Translations under genes and position numbers: made by a program
The notes under the pieces: model-generated
Database searches by the model: none
Seen by the model: only the letters and a program-made list of their open reading frames with translations
What the model was told of the DNA's origin: nothing
Shown here: positions 11,313-20,805 of the stretch, piece by piece
Position numbering within the stretch: the stretch's first letter is position 1
Layout: the number at the start of each line of letters is the position of its first letter
Assembly (NCBI GenBank): GCA_022826345.1
Contig: JAJDVB010000094.1
Coordinates: forward strand, 1-64,000
Direction of reading: 5' to 3'
Length of the DNA stretch: 64,000 bases
From: Alphaproteobacteria bacterium
GTDB lineage: Bacteria; Pseudomonadota; Alphaproteobacteria; UBA828

Positions 11313-11582
11313 ATGTCGATCACCGCGGCGCGGAAGACCGAGCTTATATCGGAGTACGCAACCAAGACCCACGATACCGGCTCGCCGGAGGTACAGGTTG
11401 CGATCCTGACTGAGCGGATCAACAACCTGACCGAGCATTTTCGGGGCCACAAGAAGGACCTCCACTCGAGACAGGGCCTCCTGAAGATGGTCAGCCGCAG
11501 GCGCCGCCTGCTCGACTATCTGAAGCGCAAAGATCAGGAGCGCTATGCCACCGTGATTCAGCGGTTGGGTTTGCGCAAATAG
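11313..11582 (+). CDS. rpsO: 30S ribosomal protein S15
   Basis: An 89-residue protein, the standard length, with all S15 hallmarks: [22 protein letters not shown], the [12 protein letters not shown] segment and [13 protein letters not shown]. It binds 16S rRNA at the central domain junction. ATG 11313 is preceded by GGAG at a good distance. It lies 16 bases after truB and 146 bases before pnp, the conserved rpsO-pnp pair. Confidence 0.97.
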   Translation: MSITAARKTELISEYATKTHDTGSPEVQVAILTERINNLTEHFRGHKKDLHSRQGLLKMVSRRRRLLDYLKRKDQERYATVIQRLGLRK

Positions 11583-11685
11583 TATTGACGTTCGCGTGGT
11601 CCGCCGGGGTGCGGCACGCGGGTCAAGAGGGCACGGCGGGAGGCGCGGCATGGGCCGCCGCCACCGGCGCTGCGCCTGTGTAGGG

Positions 11686-11707
11686 GCGAGCCGAATGGGC
11701 GGCTCGC
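11686..11707 (+). promoter_or_regulatory. Stem-loop in the pnp leader
   Basis: A perfect 8-bp stem (11686-11693 with 11700-11707) and a 6-base loop sit 21 bases before the pnp start codon. In E. coli a pnp leader stem-loop is cut by RNase III and used for PNPase autoregulation. The position suggests a similar role; this is inference. There is no T-run, so it is not a standard terminator. Confidence 0.4.
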
Positions 11708-11728
11708 CACCGGAACGAAGGAAACAGC

Positions 11729-13855
11729 ATGTTCGATATCACACGTCGTGAGGTCATGTGGGGTGGGCGCAAGCTCGTCCTCGAAACCGGGCGCATCGCC
11801 CGCCAGGCGGATGGCGCCGTCCTCGCGAGCTACGGCGAAACCGTGGTGCTCTGCACCGTCGTCGGCCAACGGAGCGCGCGGGAGGGCCAGGATTTCTTCC
11901 CGCTGACCGTCAACTATGAGGAGAAAGCATCCGCCGCCGGTAAAATTCCCGGTGGTTTTTTCAAGCGCGAAGGGCGCCCGAGCGAGAAGGAGACCCTGGT
12001 CTCGCGCCTGATCGACCGGCCTCTTCGGCCCCTCTTCGTCAAGTCGTTTCGCAACGAGACGCAAGTCATCTGCACGGTGCTCTCGCACGACCTGGTCAAC
12101 GATTCCGACATCGTCGCCATGGTCGGCGCGTCGGCCGCGCTCACCATCTCAGGCCTCCCCTTCATGGGGCCGATTGGCGGCTGCCGGGTCGGCTTCGCGG
12201 ACGGCGCCTATGTGCTGAACCCGACCTACGAGGAGCGCGCGGCCTCCGACCTCGATCTGGTCATGGCCGGCACACAAGAAGGCGTCCTCATGGTCGAATC
12301 GGAGGCCTCCGAGCTATCCGAGGAGCAGATGCTGGGCGCCGTGACCTTCGGCCACGAAGCGGTCAAGCCGGTGATCGAAGCCATCATCAGCCTCGCTGAG
12401 GCTTGCGCGAAGGAGCCTTGGGAGTTGCCTGAGGAAGAGGTGGACACGGCGCTGATCGACCGGATCCGCGCGAGCGCCGAGGCCCCGCTCCGCGCGGCCT
12501 ATGCCATCGCTGGCAAGACCGAGCGGCTGGAGAAGGTGGCGGCGGCCAAGGCGGAGACCGCAGCGCAGTTCCGCGACGACGACGGGGCCGCCGGCATCCT
12601 CGACGGCACGCTGAGCGGGCTCGAGAAAGACATCGTGCGCGGCCAGATCCTCGATAGCGGGGTGCGCATCGACGGCCGCACCACCAGCGACGTTCGCGCC
12701 ATCGAGTGCGAGGTCGGTGTGCTGCCGCGCAGTCACGGCTCGGCCCTCTTCACGCGCGGCGAGACCCAGGCGCTGGCCACGGCGACCCTCGGCACCGGCC
12801 AGGACGAGCAGATCATGGACATGCTCGAGGGCGAGTACCGCGAGCGCTTCATGTTGCACTACAACTTCCCGCCCTATTCGGTGGGCGAGGCGCGCTTCCT
12901 GCGCGGGCCCGGCCGGCGCGAGATCGGCCACGGCAAGCTCGCCTGGCGGGCGGTCCATCCGCTCCTACCCGACGCCGAGGCGTTCCCCTACACCATCCGC
13001 GTGGTCTCGGAGATCACGGAATCCAACGGCTCGTCGTCGATGGCGACGGTCTGCGGGGCCTCGCTCTCGCTGATGGATGCGGGCGTTCCCCTGGCCCGGC
13101 CGGTTGCCGGCATCGCCATGGGGCTGATCAAGGACGACGATCGCTTCGCGGTGCTCTCCGATATCCTCGGTGACGAGGACCACCTCGGCGACATGGACTT
13201 CAAGGTGGCCGGCACGGAGCAGGGCATCACCTCGCTGCAGATGGACATCAAGATCACCAGCATCACCGAGGAGATCATGCGCACCGCGCTCGCCCAGGCT
13301 CGGGATGGCCGGCTGCACATCCTCGGCGAGATGGCGAAGGCGCTCGCGCACGCCCGCGACAGCGTGAGCGACAATGCACCCCGCATCACCACGTTCTCCA
13401 TCCCGAAGGACCGCATCCGCGAGGTCATCGGGCCCGGCGGCAAGGTCATCCGCGAGATTTGCGAGACCACCGGGACCAAGATCGACATCGAGGACGACGG
13501 CACCATCAAGGTGGCGGCGGTCGAGGGCGAAGCAGCCAAGGCCGCGATCAACATGATCCGCGACATCGTGGCCGAGCCCGAGGTCGGCGTGATCTACGAC
13601 GGCAAGGTGGTGAAGATCGTCGACTTCGGCGCCTTCGTGAACTTCATTGGCAAGCGCGACGGCCTCGTGCACATCAGCGAGATCGCGCCGCGCCGGATCA
13701 AGAGCGTGAGCGACGTGCTGAGCGAAGGCGATAACGTCAAAGTGAAGGTGCTCGGCATCGACGACCGCGGTAAGGTCAAGCTGAGCATGAGAGCCGTGAA
13801 TCAGGAGAGCGGAGAGGACCTGAGCGCGGCCGAGGAAGCGGCGCAAGCCGGGTAG
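11729..13855 (+). CDS. pnp: Polyribonucleotide nucleotidyltransferase (PNPase)
   Basis: 3'-5' phosphorolytic exoribonuclease of RNA turnover. The 708-residue protein (E. coli 711) has two RNase PH-like cores (about 10-230 and 310-540) around an alpha-helical domain. A KH domain follows ([15 protein letters not shown], about residue 560), then an S1 domain ([21 protein letters not shown], about 620-690). The second core has [15 protein letters not shown], typical of PNPase. ATG 11729 has an AGGA ribosome-binding site. It ends the translation block. Confidence 0.96.
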   Translation: MFDITRREVMWGGRKLVLETGRIARQADGAVLASYGETVVLCTVVGQRSAREGQDFFPLTVNYEEKASAAGKIPGGFFKREGRPSEKETLVSRLIDRPLRPLFVKSFRNETQVICTVLSHDLVNDSDIVAMVGASAALTISGLPFMGPIGGCRVGFADGAYVLNPTYEERAASDLDLVMAGTQEGVLMVESEASELSEEQMLGAVTFGHEAVKPVIEAIISLAEACAKEPWELPEEEVDTALIDRIRASAEAPLRAAYAIAGKTERLEKVAAAKAETAAQFRDDDGAAGILDGTLSGLEKDIVRGQILDSGVRIDGRTTSDVRAIECEVGVLPRSHGSALFTRGETQALATATLGTGQDEQIMDMLEGEYRERFMLHYNFPPYSVGEARFLRGPGRREIGHGKLAWRAVHPLLPDAEAFPYTIRVVSEITESNGSSSMATVCGASLSLMDAGVPLARPVAGIAMGLIKDDDRFAVLSDILGDEDHLGDMDFKVAGTEQGITSLQMDIKITSITEEIMRTALAQARDGRLHILGEMAKALAHARDSVSDNAPRITTFSIPKDRIREVIGPGGKVIREICETTGTKIDIEDDGTIKVAAVEGEAAKAAINMIRDIVAEPEVGVIYDGKVVKIVDFGAFVNFIGKRDGLVHISEIAPRRIKSVSDVLSEGDNVKVKVLGIDDRGKVKLSMRAVNQESGEDLSAAEEAAQAG

Positions 13856-13887
13856 GGAAAGCCGCCGAGAGAAGCGACACCTTGCAA

Positions 13888-13928
13888 ACGCCGCCGCCTC
13901 CGCCCACATCGCGGTGTAGCGGCGGCGT
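13888..13928 (+). terminator. Hairpin after pnp
   Basis: A perfect 10-bp G+C-rich stem (13888-13897 with 13919-13928) with a 21-base loop lies 33 bases after the pnp stop. No T-run follows, so it is more likely a 3'-end-stabilising hairpin or weak terminator than a classical one. Confidence 0.35.
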
Positions 13929-13994
13929 CAGCTTGCCGCCCTGCGCTATGGCGGTGGGCGGATCGAGCCAGGCGCAACGGCGGATGGACCGACC

Positions 13995-15392
13995 ATGAAG
14001 GTGTTGAACGCAATCAGGTTGTCGGGTCGCGAGGTCCTGCCCTTGATCGAGGGCGGCAAGGGCATCGGCGTGACCAACGGCCTGAGCTCCGGCGCCTGGG
14101 CCGCCGCCGGCGGCGTCGGCACCTTTTCCGGCGTCAACGCCGATTACTACGACGAGCGTGGCCGGGCGATTCCGCAGACCTATCGCGGCCGCACCCGCAA
14201 GGAGCGGCACGAGGAGTTGGTCGACTACGCCATCAGGGGCGGCATCGCCCAGGCGCGGATCGCCCACGAGGTCTCCGGCGGCGAGGGGCGGCTCCACATG
14301 AACGTGCTGTGGGAGATGGCCGCCGCGGAGCGCATCCTCCACGGCATTCTCGAGGCCACGCGCGGCATCATTCATGGCGTGACCTGCGGCGCCGGCATGC
14401 CCTACCGCCTGGCCGAGGTCGCCGCGCAGTACGATGTTCAGTATTACCCGATCATCTCGTCGGCGCGGGCCTTCCGCGCGCTCTGGAAGCGCGCCTACCA
14501 TCGCTTCTCGGACTGGATGGGGGGAGTCGTCTACGAGGACCCCTGGCGCGCAGGCGGCCACAACGGTCTCTCCAACAGCGAGGACCCCGAACAGCCCGAG
14601 CCCGCCTACCCGCGGGTCGTGGCGCTGCGCCAGCAGATGCGCGAATACGGCCTCGACGATGTGCCGATCGTGATGGCGGGCGGAGTCTGGTACCTGCGCG
14701 ACTGGGAAGACTGGATCGACAACCCCGAGCTCGGCCCCGTCGTCTTCCAGTTCGGCACACGCCCGCTGGTGACCGAAGAGAGCCCGATCTCCGAGCGCTG
14801 GAAGCGCAAGCTGCTCTCCATGCAGGAAGGGGACGTAAAGCTCAACCGCTTCAGCCCTACCGGCTTCTACTCCTCGGCGGTGCGCAACGACTTCATCAAG
14901 GAACTCGCCGAGCGCGAGCAGCGGCAGGTGGCCTACACCGCCGAGCCCATCGGCGATCACGACCAGAAATTCACGCCGGGGCCGCGCGGGCGCTCTTTCT
15001 ATCTGACCAAGGGCGATCTGTTGCGGGCCGAGGCGTGGTTGGACGAGGGCTTCACCTCTGTGATGAAGACCCCCGAGACCACAATCATCTTCGTCACGGA
15101 CGAGAAGGCGCGCGAGATCAGGGCCGACCAGGCCGCCTGCATGGGCTGCCTCAGCGCCTGCCGGTTCAGCAACTGGGCGACCAACGAGCTGGGCTCGACC
15201 GGCAAGAAGACCGATCCCCGCAGCTACTGCATCCAGAAGACGCTGCAGGAGATTATCCACGGCGAAGATATCGACAACCAGCTCATGTTCGCAGGTCACG
15301 CGGCCTTCCGTTTTGCGGGTGACCCCTTCTATTCGAACCGTTTCATTCCGACCGTGCGACAGCTGGTGGAGCGTCTGCTCACCGGCGACTGA
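13995..15392 (+). CDS. Nitronate monooxygenase-like flavin oxidoreductase with Cys cluster
   Basis: A 465-residue TIM-barrel flavoprotein of the nitronate monooxygenase/2-nitropropane dioxygenase superfamily. Visible family features are the N-terminal GGVGTFSGVNADYYDE, the barrel strand YPIISSARAF, and the FMN phosphate region VPIVMAGGVWYL followed by FQFGTRPLVTEES. Unlike short NMO proteins it has a C-terminal extension with CMGCLSAC and a fourth Cys 23 residues later (SYCIQ). That spacing resembles the Fe-S motif of 2,4-dienoyl-CoA reductase-type enzymes. The true substrate is unknown; nitronates, enones or enoyl-CoAs are all possible. It stands alone, convergent with the ABC operon. Confidence 0.72.
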   Translation: MKVLNAIRLSGREVLPLIEGGKGIGVTNGLSSGAWAAAGGVGTFSGVNADYYDERGRAIPQTYRGRTRKERHEELVDYAIRGGIAQARIAHEVSGGEGRLHMNVLWEMAAAERILHGILEATRGIIHGVTCGAGMPYRLAEVAAQYDVQYYPIISSARAFRALWKRAYHRFSDWMGGVVYEDPWRAGGHNGLSNSEDPEQPEPAYPRVVALRQQMREYGLDDVPIVMAGGVWYLRDWEDWIDNPELGPVVFQFGTRPLVTEESPISERWKRKLLSMQEGDVKLNRFSPTGFYSSAVRNDFIKELAEREQRQVAYTAEPIGDHDQKFTPGPRGRSFYLTKGDLLRAEAWLDEGFTSVMKTPETTIIFVTDEKAREIRADQAACMGCLSACRFSNWATNELGSTGKKTDPRSYCIQKTLQEIIHGEDIDNQLMFAGHAAFRFAGDPFYSNRFIPTVRQLVERLLTGD

Positions 15393-15419
15393 CGTTTGCC
15401 GCCACGCCGGCGGCTCTCT

Positions 15420-16391
15420 TCAGCGCTCCTTCACGTAGGGAACGCCGCTCGCCTTGGGCGGCACCGCCTTGCCGACGAAGCCCGCAAGCAGCAGCACCGT
15501 GAGCAGGTAGGGGAGCGCCTGGATCGCCTGCACCGGGATCACGCCGACGCCGGGAATGTCCACCCCTTGTAGCCTGGCCTGCACGGCGTCGGCGAAGGCG
15601 AAAAGGAAGCAGGCGAAAAGGGTCGGCACCGGGCGCCACTTGCCGAAGATGAGCGCTGCGAGGGCGAGGTAGCCCATGCCCGCGCTCATGTCGCGCACGA
15701 AGAGCGCGTTCTGCGCGATCGAGAGCGACGTGCCGGCGACGCCGCAGAGAATGCCGCAGACGATCATCGCCCGGTAGCGCATACCGGCGACCGAGATGCC
15801 GGCGGTGTCCACTGCCTCCGGCGCCTCGCCGACGGCGCGGAGCCTGAGCCCGAAGCGGGTCTTGTAGATGAACCACGCCGCAAGCGGGACCATGCCGAGC
15901 GCGATATAGACGATCAGGTTGTGGCCGCTCACGATCTCCGAATAGATCTGGCCGATGAAGGGCACGTCGCTCAGCCGGTCGGCGAAGGGGAAGTGAATCG
16001 GACGGAAGCGCGCGGCGTCCGACACGATCGGCGTATGCCCGCCCTGCCCGAACCAGGCGAGCGAGAGCACCGGCCCGAGCCCCGCCACCAGGATGTTGAG
16101 CGCCATGCCCGAGACCACCTGGTCGCCCCGGTGAGTGACGCAGGCGAAGGCGTGAATCATCGCGAGCCCGACCGAGGCCCCCACGCCGGCGAGCAGGCCG
16201 AGCCACGCCGAGCCGGTGGCGAACGCCGCCGCCGCCGCAGCGAAGGCCGCTCCCAGCATCTTGCCTTCGAGACCGATGTCGACCACGCCTGAGCGCTCGG
16301 CGAACATGCCGGCGAAGGCGGCGAGGATCAGCGGCGTGGAGACGCGGAGCGTCGCGTCGATCACCAGGACGATCCAGGTCACCGCTTCCAT
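15420..16391 (-). CDS. ABC nucleoside-type importer, permease 2
   Basis: A 323-residue membrane protein with about eight hydrophobic segments. It belongs to the BPD_transp_2 family (GIDIG... variant: RSGVVDIGLEGKMLGAAFAA near the N-terminus). It pairs with the upstream permease, with only two bases between the genes, and fits NupQ/YufQ-like subunits of BMP-type importers. Together the two form the inner-membrane channel. Last gene of the four-gene operon. Confidence 0.88.
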   Translation of the reverse strand: MEAVTWIVLVIDATLRVSTPLILAAFAGMFAERSGVVDIGLEGKMLGAAFAAAAAAFATGSAWLGLLAGVGASVGLAMIHAFACVTHRGDQVVSGMALNILVAGLGPVLSLAWFGQGGHTPIVSDAARFRPIHFPFADRLSDVPFIGQIYSEIVSGHNLIVYIALGMVPLAAWFIYKTRFGLRLRAVGEAPEAVDTAGISVAGMRYRAMIVCGILCGVAGTSLSIAQNALFVRDMSAGMGYLALAALIFGKWRPVPTLFACFLFAFADAVQARLQGVDIPGVGVIPVQAIQALPYLLTVLLLAGFVGKAVPPKASGVPYVKER

Positions 16392-16393
16392 GG

Positions 16394-17509
16394 CTACACC
16401 GCCACCGCCCGCGCGCGGCGGGCGAACAGGCGCTCGATCCGGCCGCGGAACATGTGCTCCAGCGCGCCTGAGAACAGGATCACCAGCCCCTGCAGCACCA
16501 CCACCATGTCGCGGGTCACGTTGGGCATGTCGAAGGCCAATTCAGAGCCGCCCTGATAGAGCACGCCAAAGAGCAGCGCCGCGAGCAGGATGCCCACCGG
16601 GTGGTTGCGCCCCATCAACGCGACCGCGATGCCGACGAAGCCGTAGCCCGCCGTGAACTCCAGCAGCAGCCGGTGGTGCACGCCGATGATCTCGTTGACG
16701 CCCACGAGGCCCGCGAGCCCGCCGGAGACCGCCATCGCCAGCATGATCGCGCGATCCGGCGCGATGCCGCCGTAGACCGCCGCCGACTCGTTGTGGCCGA
16801 CGGCGCGGATCTCGTAGCCCCAGCGCGTGCGCCAGACGAAGAACCAGAAGACCACCAGGCAGACCGCGGCGACGACGATGCTCAGGTTGAGCGACGAGCG
16901 GCCGATGTTCGCGCCGAAGGCCGCGAAGACATCGTGGACGAAGGGGAGCCAGGCGCCCGCCTCGAAGGTGCGGCTCTCGGCCGCCTGCTGCCCCGGCTTG
17001 ATGAAGATCTCGACCAGCAGGTAGGTCATCAGCGCCGCGGCCAGGAAGTTGAACATGATCGTCGTGATGACGATGTGGCTGCCGCGCTTCGCCTGCAGCC
17101 AGCCGGGAATGAAGGCCCAGAAGGCGCCGAACGCCATGGCGCACGCGATTGCCAGCGGAATCACCACGGGCGCCGGCCAATGGCCCAGGTAAAGGCCGAT
17201 CAGGCCCGCGCCGAGTCCGCCCAGGTAGGCCTGCCCCTCGCCGCCGATGTTGAAGAGGCCGCAGTGGAAGGCGATGGCGACGGCAAGCCCGGTGAAGACG
17301 AAGTTGGTGGTGTAATAGAGCGTGTAGCCGATCGCCTCCGGGTAGCCCACGGCGCCGAGGACGAGAAGTCTCAGCGCCTCGAACGGGTTCTCGCCGATCA
17401 GCGCGATGATGATGCCGGCGATGAGGAGCGCGAGCCCCAGGTTGATGAGCGGGACCAGCCCGTGGGTGACCCAGGCCGGCGCTTGGGTCGGCCCGCCGAA
17501 GCCCTTCAC
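16394..17509 (-). CDS. ABC nucleoside-type importer, permease 1
   Basis: A 371-residue inner-membrane permease of the BPD_transp_2 family with about ten hydrophobic segments. The FNIGGEGQAYLGG motif is characteristic of BMP-associated permeases. The GTG start overlaps the ATPase stop by four bases (GTGA), so the two are translationally coupled. It is longer than the partner permease, as expected for this subunit pair. Confidence 0.88.
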   Translation of the reverse strand: MKGFGGPTQAPAWVTHGLVPLINLGLALLIAGIIIALIGENPFEALRLLVLGAVGYPEAIGYTLYYTTNFVFTGLAVAIAFHCGLFNIGGEGQAYLGGLGAGLIGLYLGHWPAPVVIPLAIACAMAFGAFWAFIPGWLQAKRGSHIVITTIMFNFLAAALMTYLLVEIFIKPGQQAAESRTFEAGAWLPFVHDVFAAFGANIGRSSLNLSIVVAAVCLVVFWFFVWRTRWGYEIRAVGHNESAAVYGGIAPDRAIMLAMAVSGGLAGLVGVNEIIGVHHRLLLEFTAGYGFVGIAVALMGRNHPVGILLAALLFGVLYQGGSELAFDMPNVTRDMVVVLQGLVILFSGALEHMFRGRIERLFARRARAVAV

Positions 17510-19107
17510 GGCCCGGCAGCCTCAGCGCCTTCTGCGCGCTCGCCGGCCATCATCAGACCGAGCGTGCGCTCGTCCGCCTCCTCCTGCGCGACCTCGCCGA
17601 CAATGGCACCGCCGAACATCACCAGGATGCGGTCGGAGAGCGACATGATCTCGTCGAGCTCGACCGAGACCAGCAAAATCGCCTTGCCCGCGTCCCGCAT
17701 CTCCACCAGCTTGCGGTGGATGAACTCGATGGCGCCGATATCGACGCCCCGCGTGGGCTGACCCACCAAGAGCACGTCCGGGCTGCGGCTCATCTCGCGG
17801 CCGACCACGATCTTCTGCTGGTTGCCGCCGGAGAAGTTGGCCGTGCGCAGCGTCGGCAAGGGCGGGCGGACGTCGAAATCCTCCATCGTGTGCCCCACCG
17901 CATCCACCACCGCACCGCGGCTCATCAGCGCGCTGCGGTTGTAGTTCCGCTCCCGATGATAGCCGAGGATGCCGCTCTCGGAGGCATCGAAGGCCGTGAC
18001 CAGGCCCATGCGCTGGCGGTCTTCGGGCACGTGGCCGAGCCCGCGCCGGCGCATGGCCCGCGCCGCCTCGGCCCGTCTGCCGGCCGGGACCGGCGCGCCC
18101 CCGACGGCGATGGTGCCGCTCTCGCGGGCGAGGGTGCCTGCCAGCACCTCCAGCAGCTCCGATTGGCCGTTTCCGGCGACGCCGGCGATGCCGACGATCT
18201 CGCCGGCGTGCACGGTGAAGCTCACGTCGTGCACGCGCAGCACGCCGCTGCGGTCCCGCACCGCCAGGTTCTCGACCCTCAGCATGGCCTCGCCCGGCGC
18301 GGCTTCCTCCTTGTCCACGCGGAGCAACACGCTGCGGCCCACCATCATCGCGGCGAGCTGCGCGCGGTCGGTCTCCGCCGTCGCCACATGATCGACCACG
18401 CGGCCGGCGCGCATCACTGTGACCCGGTCGGTCAGCGCCATGATCTCGCGCAGCTTGTGGGTAATCAGGATGATGGTTCGGCCCTGGTCCCGGAGCGCAC
18501 GGAGGATGCGGAAGAGGTCGTCCACCTCCTGCGGCGTAAGCACGCCCGTGGGCTCGTCCAGAATCAGGATTTCGGCGCCGCGATAGAGGGCCTTCAGAAT
18601 CTCCACTCGCTGCTGCAGGCCCACCGGCAGCGAGCCCACGATGGCGTCGGGATCGACTTCGAGCCCGTACTCGCGCTCCAGCCGCTCGAGCTCCTGCCGC
18701 GCCTCGCTCAGGGTGGAGCGCAGCAGGTAGCCCTGCTCGACGCCGAGCACCACGTTCTCCAGCACGGTGAAGGTATCCACGAGCATGAAGTGCTGGTGGA
18801 CCATGCCGATGCCGTGGCCGATGGCATCCTCCGGTCCCCTGATGGTGACCGGCGTGCCGCCCACCCTGATCTCGCCGCCGTCGGCCTGGTAGTAGCCGTA
18901 GACAATGCTCATTAGGGTCGACTTGCCGGCGCCGTTCTCGCCGACGATGCCGTGGATCGTGCCGGGAGCGACGGCGACCGACACGTCGTCGTTCGCGTGC
19001 ACCGAGCCGAACCATTTCTGGATGCCCACGACTTCGAGAGCGGGCACACGCTGCCCGCCCGAGGGGCCGCGCTCTTCCGCAGCTCCCCGGTGCGCCTCGC
19101 CCGCCAC
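17506..19107 (-). CDS. ABC nucleoside-type importer, double ATPase
   Basis: A 533-residue RbsA-like protein with two fused nucleotide-binding domains. The first has Walker A GENGAGKS, the signature-region LPVGLQQRVEILKAL and Walker B LILDEPTGVLTP. The second has the usual degenerate Walker A (GVAGNGQS), FSGGNQQKIVVGRE and LLVGQPTRGVD. This architecture powers simple-sugar and nucleoside importers. The GTG start at 19107 has weak support; a GTG at 19047 is possible. It lies 31 bases after the BMP gene. Confidence 0.9.
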   Translation of the reverse strand: MAGEAHRGAAEERGPSGGQRVPALEVVGIQKWFGSVHANDDVSVAVAPGTIHGIVGENGAGKSTLMSIVYGYYQADGGEIRVGGTPVTIRGPEDAIGHGIGMVHQHFMLVDTFTVLENVVLGVEQGYLLRSTLSEARQELERLEREYGLEVDPDAIVGSLPVGLQQRVEILKALYRGAEILILDEPTGVLTPQEVDDLFRILRALRDQGRTIILITHKLREIMALTDRVTVMRAGRVVDHVATAETDRAQLAAMMVGRSVLLRVDKEEAAPGEAMLRVENLAVRDRSGVLRVHDVSFTVHAGEIVGIAGVAGNGQSELLEVLAGTLARESGTIAVGGAPVPAGRRAEAARAMRRRGLGHVPEDRQRMGLVTAFDASESGILGYHRERNYNRSALMSRGAVVDAVGHTMEDFDVRPPLPTLRTANFSGGNQQKIVVGREMSRSPDVLLVGQPTRGVDIGAIEFIHRKLVEMRDAGKAILLVSVELDEIMSLSDRILVMFGGAIVGEVAQEEADERTLGLMMAGERAEGAEAAGP

Positions 19108-19138
19108 GGGGACCAGGCCTTGGGCGCAGGCCCGCGCG

Positions 19139-20122
19139 CTACTGCGCCATGTAGTCCGTCACCGCGATGTTGCCGGCGATGATGTCCGTGCGCGCCTGCT
19201 CGATCGCCGCTTCCATCTCGGCGGAGACGAGGCTGCGGTTGTGCTCGTCCAGCGCCCAGCCGACTCCGTCCTCCGCCAGCCCGAGAATCTGAATGCCGCC
19301 CTGCCAGGTGCCGTCCTTGGCAGCCTTGAAGGATTCGTAGACCGCCACGTCCACGCGCTTGACCATCGAGGTCAGCATCGTGCCGGGGTGGATGTAGTTC
19401 TGGTTGCTGTCCACCCCGATGGCGAGCTTGCCGGCATCCTTGGCGGCCTGGTAGACGCCGATGCCGGTGCCGCCGGCGGCGGCGTAGACCACGTCCGCGC
19501 CCCGGTCGAACTGGCTGCGCGCAAGCTCGCCCCCCTTGGTCGGGTCGTTCCAGGCAGACGGCGTCGTGCCGGTCATGTTCTGGAAAATCTCGATGTCCGG
19601 ATTGACGTGCTGCGCGCCTTCCACATAGCCGAGCGCAAACTTGCGGATGAGCGGGATGTCCATGCCGCCGACGAAGCCGACCTTGCCGGTCTCGGACGCC
19701 ATCGCGGCCGCCATGCCGACCAGGAACGAGCCCTCGTGCTCCTTGAAGATCACGGACTGCACGTTCGGCAGGTCCACCACCATGTCGATCAGCGTGAACT
19801 TGGTGTCAGGGAACTCCTGCGCCACGGTCTCGACCGCCGCTGCCTGGGCGAAGCCCATCGCCACCACCACCTGCGCGTCGCGCCGCGCCATGTTGCGGAG
19901 CGCCTGCTCGCGCATGGAGGGGTTCGTGACCTCGAAGTCGCGGTATTGGATGCCGGTGTCGGCCTTGAACTTCTCGGCGCCGTTGAAGGCGGCTTCATTG
20001 AAGGACTTGTCGAACTTGCCGCCCATGTCGAAGACGACGGCGGGCGTGAAGTCATCAGCCTGGGCCATGCCGCCCACAGCAATGCCTGCCGCCGCGAGCG
20101 CGGCGACGATAAATCGTTTCAT
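19139..20122 (-). CDS. BMP-family substrate-binding protein
   Basis: A 327-residue periplasmic binding protein of the BMP/PnrA-like family. A clear signal peptide (about residues 1-22, hydrophobic AALAAAGIAVGG, cut near AQA-DD) has no lipobox Cys. Family features are VVFDMGGKFDKSFNEAAF at the N-terminus, the ligand-loop FKEHEGSFLVGMAAAM and the GKVGFVGGMD strand. It begins the operon encoding an importer probably for purine nucleosides or related compounds; the ligand cannot be read from the sequence. Confidence 0.88.
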   Translation of the reverse strand: MKRFIVAALAAAGIAVGGMAQADDFTPAVVFDMGGKFDKSFNEAAFNGAEKFKADTGIQYRDFEVTNPSMREQALRNMARRDAQVVVAMGFAQAAAVETVAQEFPDTKFTLIDMVVDLPNVQSVIFKEHEGSFLVGMAAAMASETGKVGFVGGMDIPLIRKFALGYVEGAQHVNPDIEIFQNMTGTTPSAWNDPTKGGELARSQFDRGADVVYAAAGGTGIGVYQAAKDAGKLAIGVDSNQNYIHPGTMLTSMVKRVDVAVYESFKAAKDGTWQGGIQILGLAEDGVGWALDEHNRSLVSAEMEAAIEQARTDIIAGNIAVTDYMAQ

Positions 20123-20189
20123 GGGGAGTCTCCCTTGGGTTTGGAGGGGTGTCTTTGTTCTCTCTGCGAATGTCGTACCAGGCCGCGCC

Positions 20190-20720
20190 CTATTCGGCGG
20201 CCTCGGCGCTTGCGCTCTCCGTCTTCTCCAGCGTTAGCTCCACCGGCACCGGATTGGAGACGATGTCGAGCACCGGGCAGTGTGCGTTGACCGCCTGCTG
20301 GAGCTTGGCGAGGGTCTCCTGGTCGGCGGAAGAGACGACGCGCACGGTGCCGCGCAGCTTCTGGTAGCCGGGCCGCACCGATTCATCGACCGCGAAGAAG
20401 CCGCGCAGGTCGATGTCGCCCTCCAGCGTCACCGCGACGTGCTCCAGCGGGATGCCGAGCGCCGCCGCATAGGCGCGATAGGTGATCTCCTGACAGGTGC
20501 CGAGCGCAGCGAGGATCAGCTCGACCGGGTTGGGGCCGGTGTCGGTGCCACCCAGGCTCTCCGGCTCGTCCACCACCAGGCGGTGTTCGCGCAGCGCCAC
20601 CTCGGAGCGGAAGCCTTCGCCGAGGGACGATACGGACTCGAAGGTCGCCTGCGCCTCCGCCGGGTCGGCGCGGAAGGCGTCCTGGGTTTCGACGATCAGG
20701 TTGCGCAGCTCTTCGCTCAT
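20190..20720 (-). CDS. OsmC-family peroxide/thiol-stress protein
   Basis: A 176-residue OsmC-like protein. The two redox-active cysteines are in ALGTCQEITYRAYA and AHCPVLDIVSNP, and the GPNPVELILAALG segment matches the family. OsmC/Ohr proteins reduce organic hydroperoxides with a dithiol mechanism. The sequence is closer to the general OsmC group than to Ohr. A good ribosome-binding site (GGGAGATGG) precedes the ATG. It stands 67 bases beyond the BMP gene on the same strand and has its own likely promoter. Confidence 0.85.
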   Translation of the reverse strand: MSEELRNLIVETQDAFRADPAEAQATFESVSSLGEGFRSEVALREHRLVVDEPESLGGTDTGPNPVELILAALGTCQEITYRAYAAALGIPLEHVAVTLEGDIDLRGFFAVDESVRPGYQKLRGTVRVVSSADQETLAKLQQAVNAHCPVLDIVSNPVPVELTLEKTESASAEAAE

Positions 20721-20805
20721 GGTCCATCTCCCGTTGGCAGCCGTTCAAGGGGCCGAGACTGTGACTGTTGACCCATCAATACGTGCTTTTGCACGAACTT
20801 GGGAG

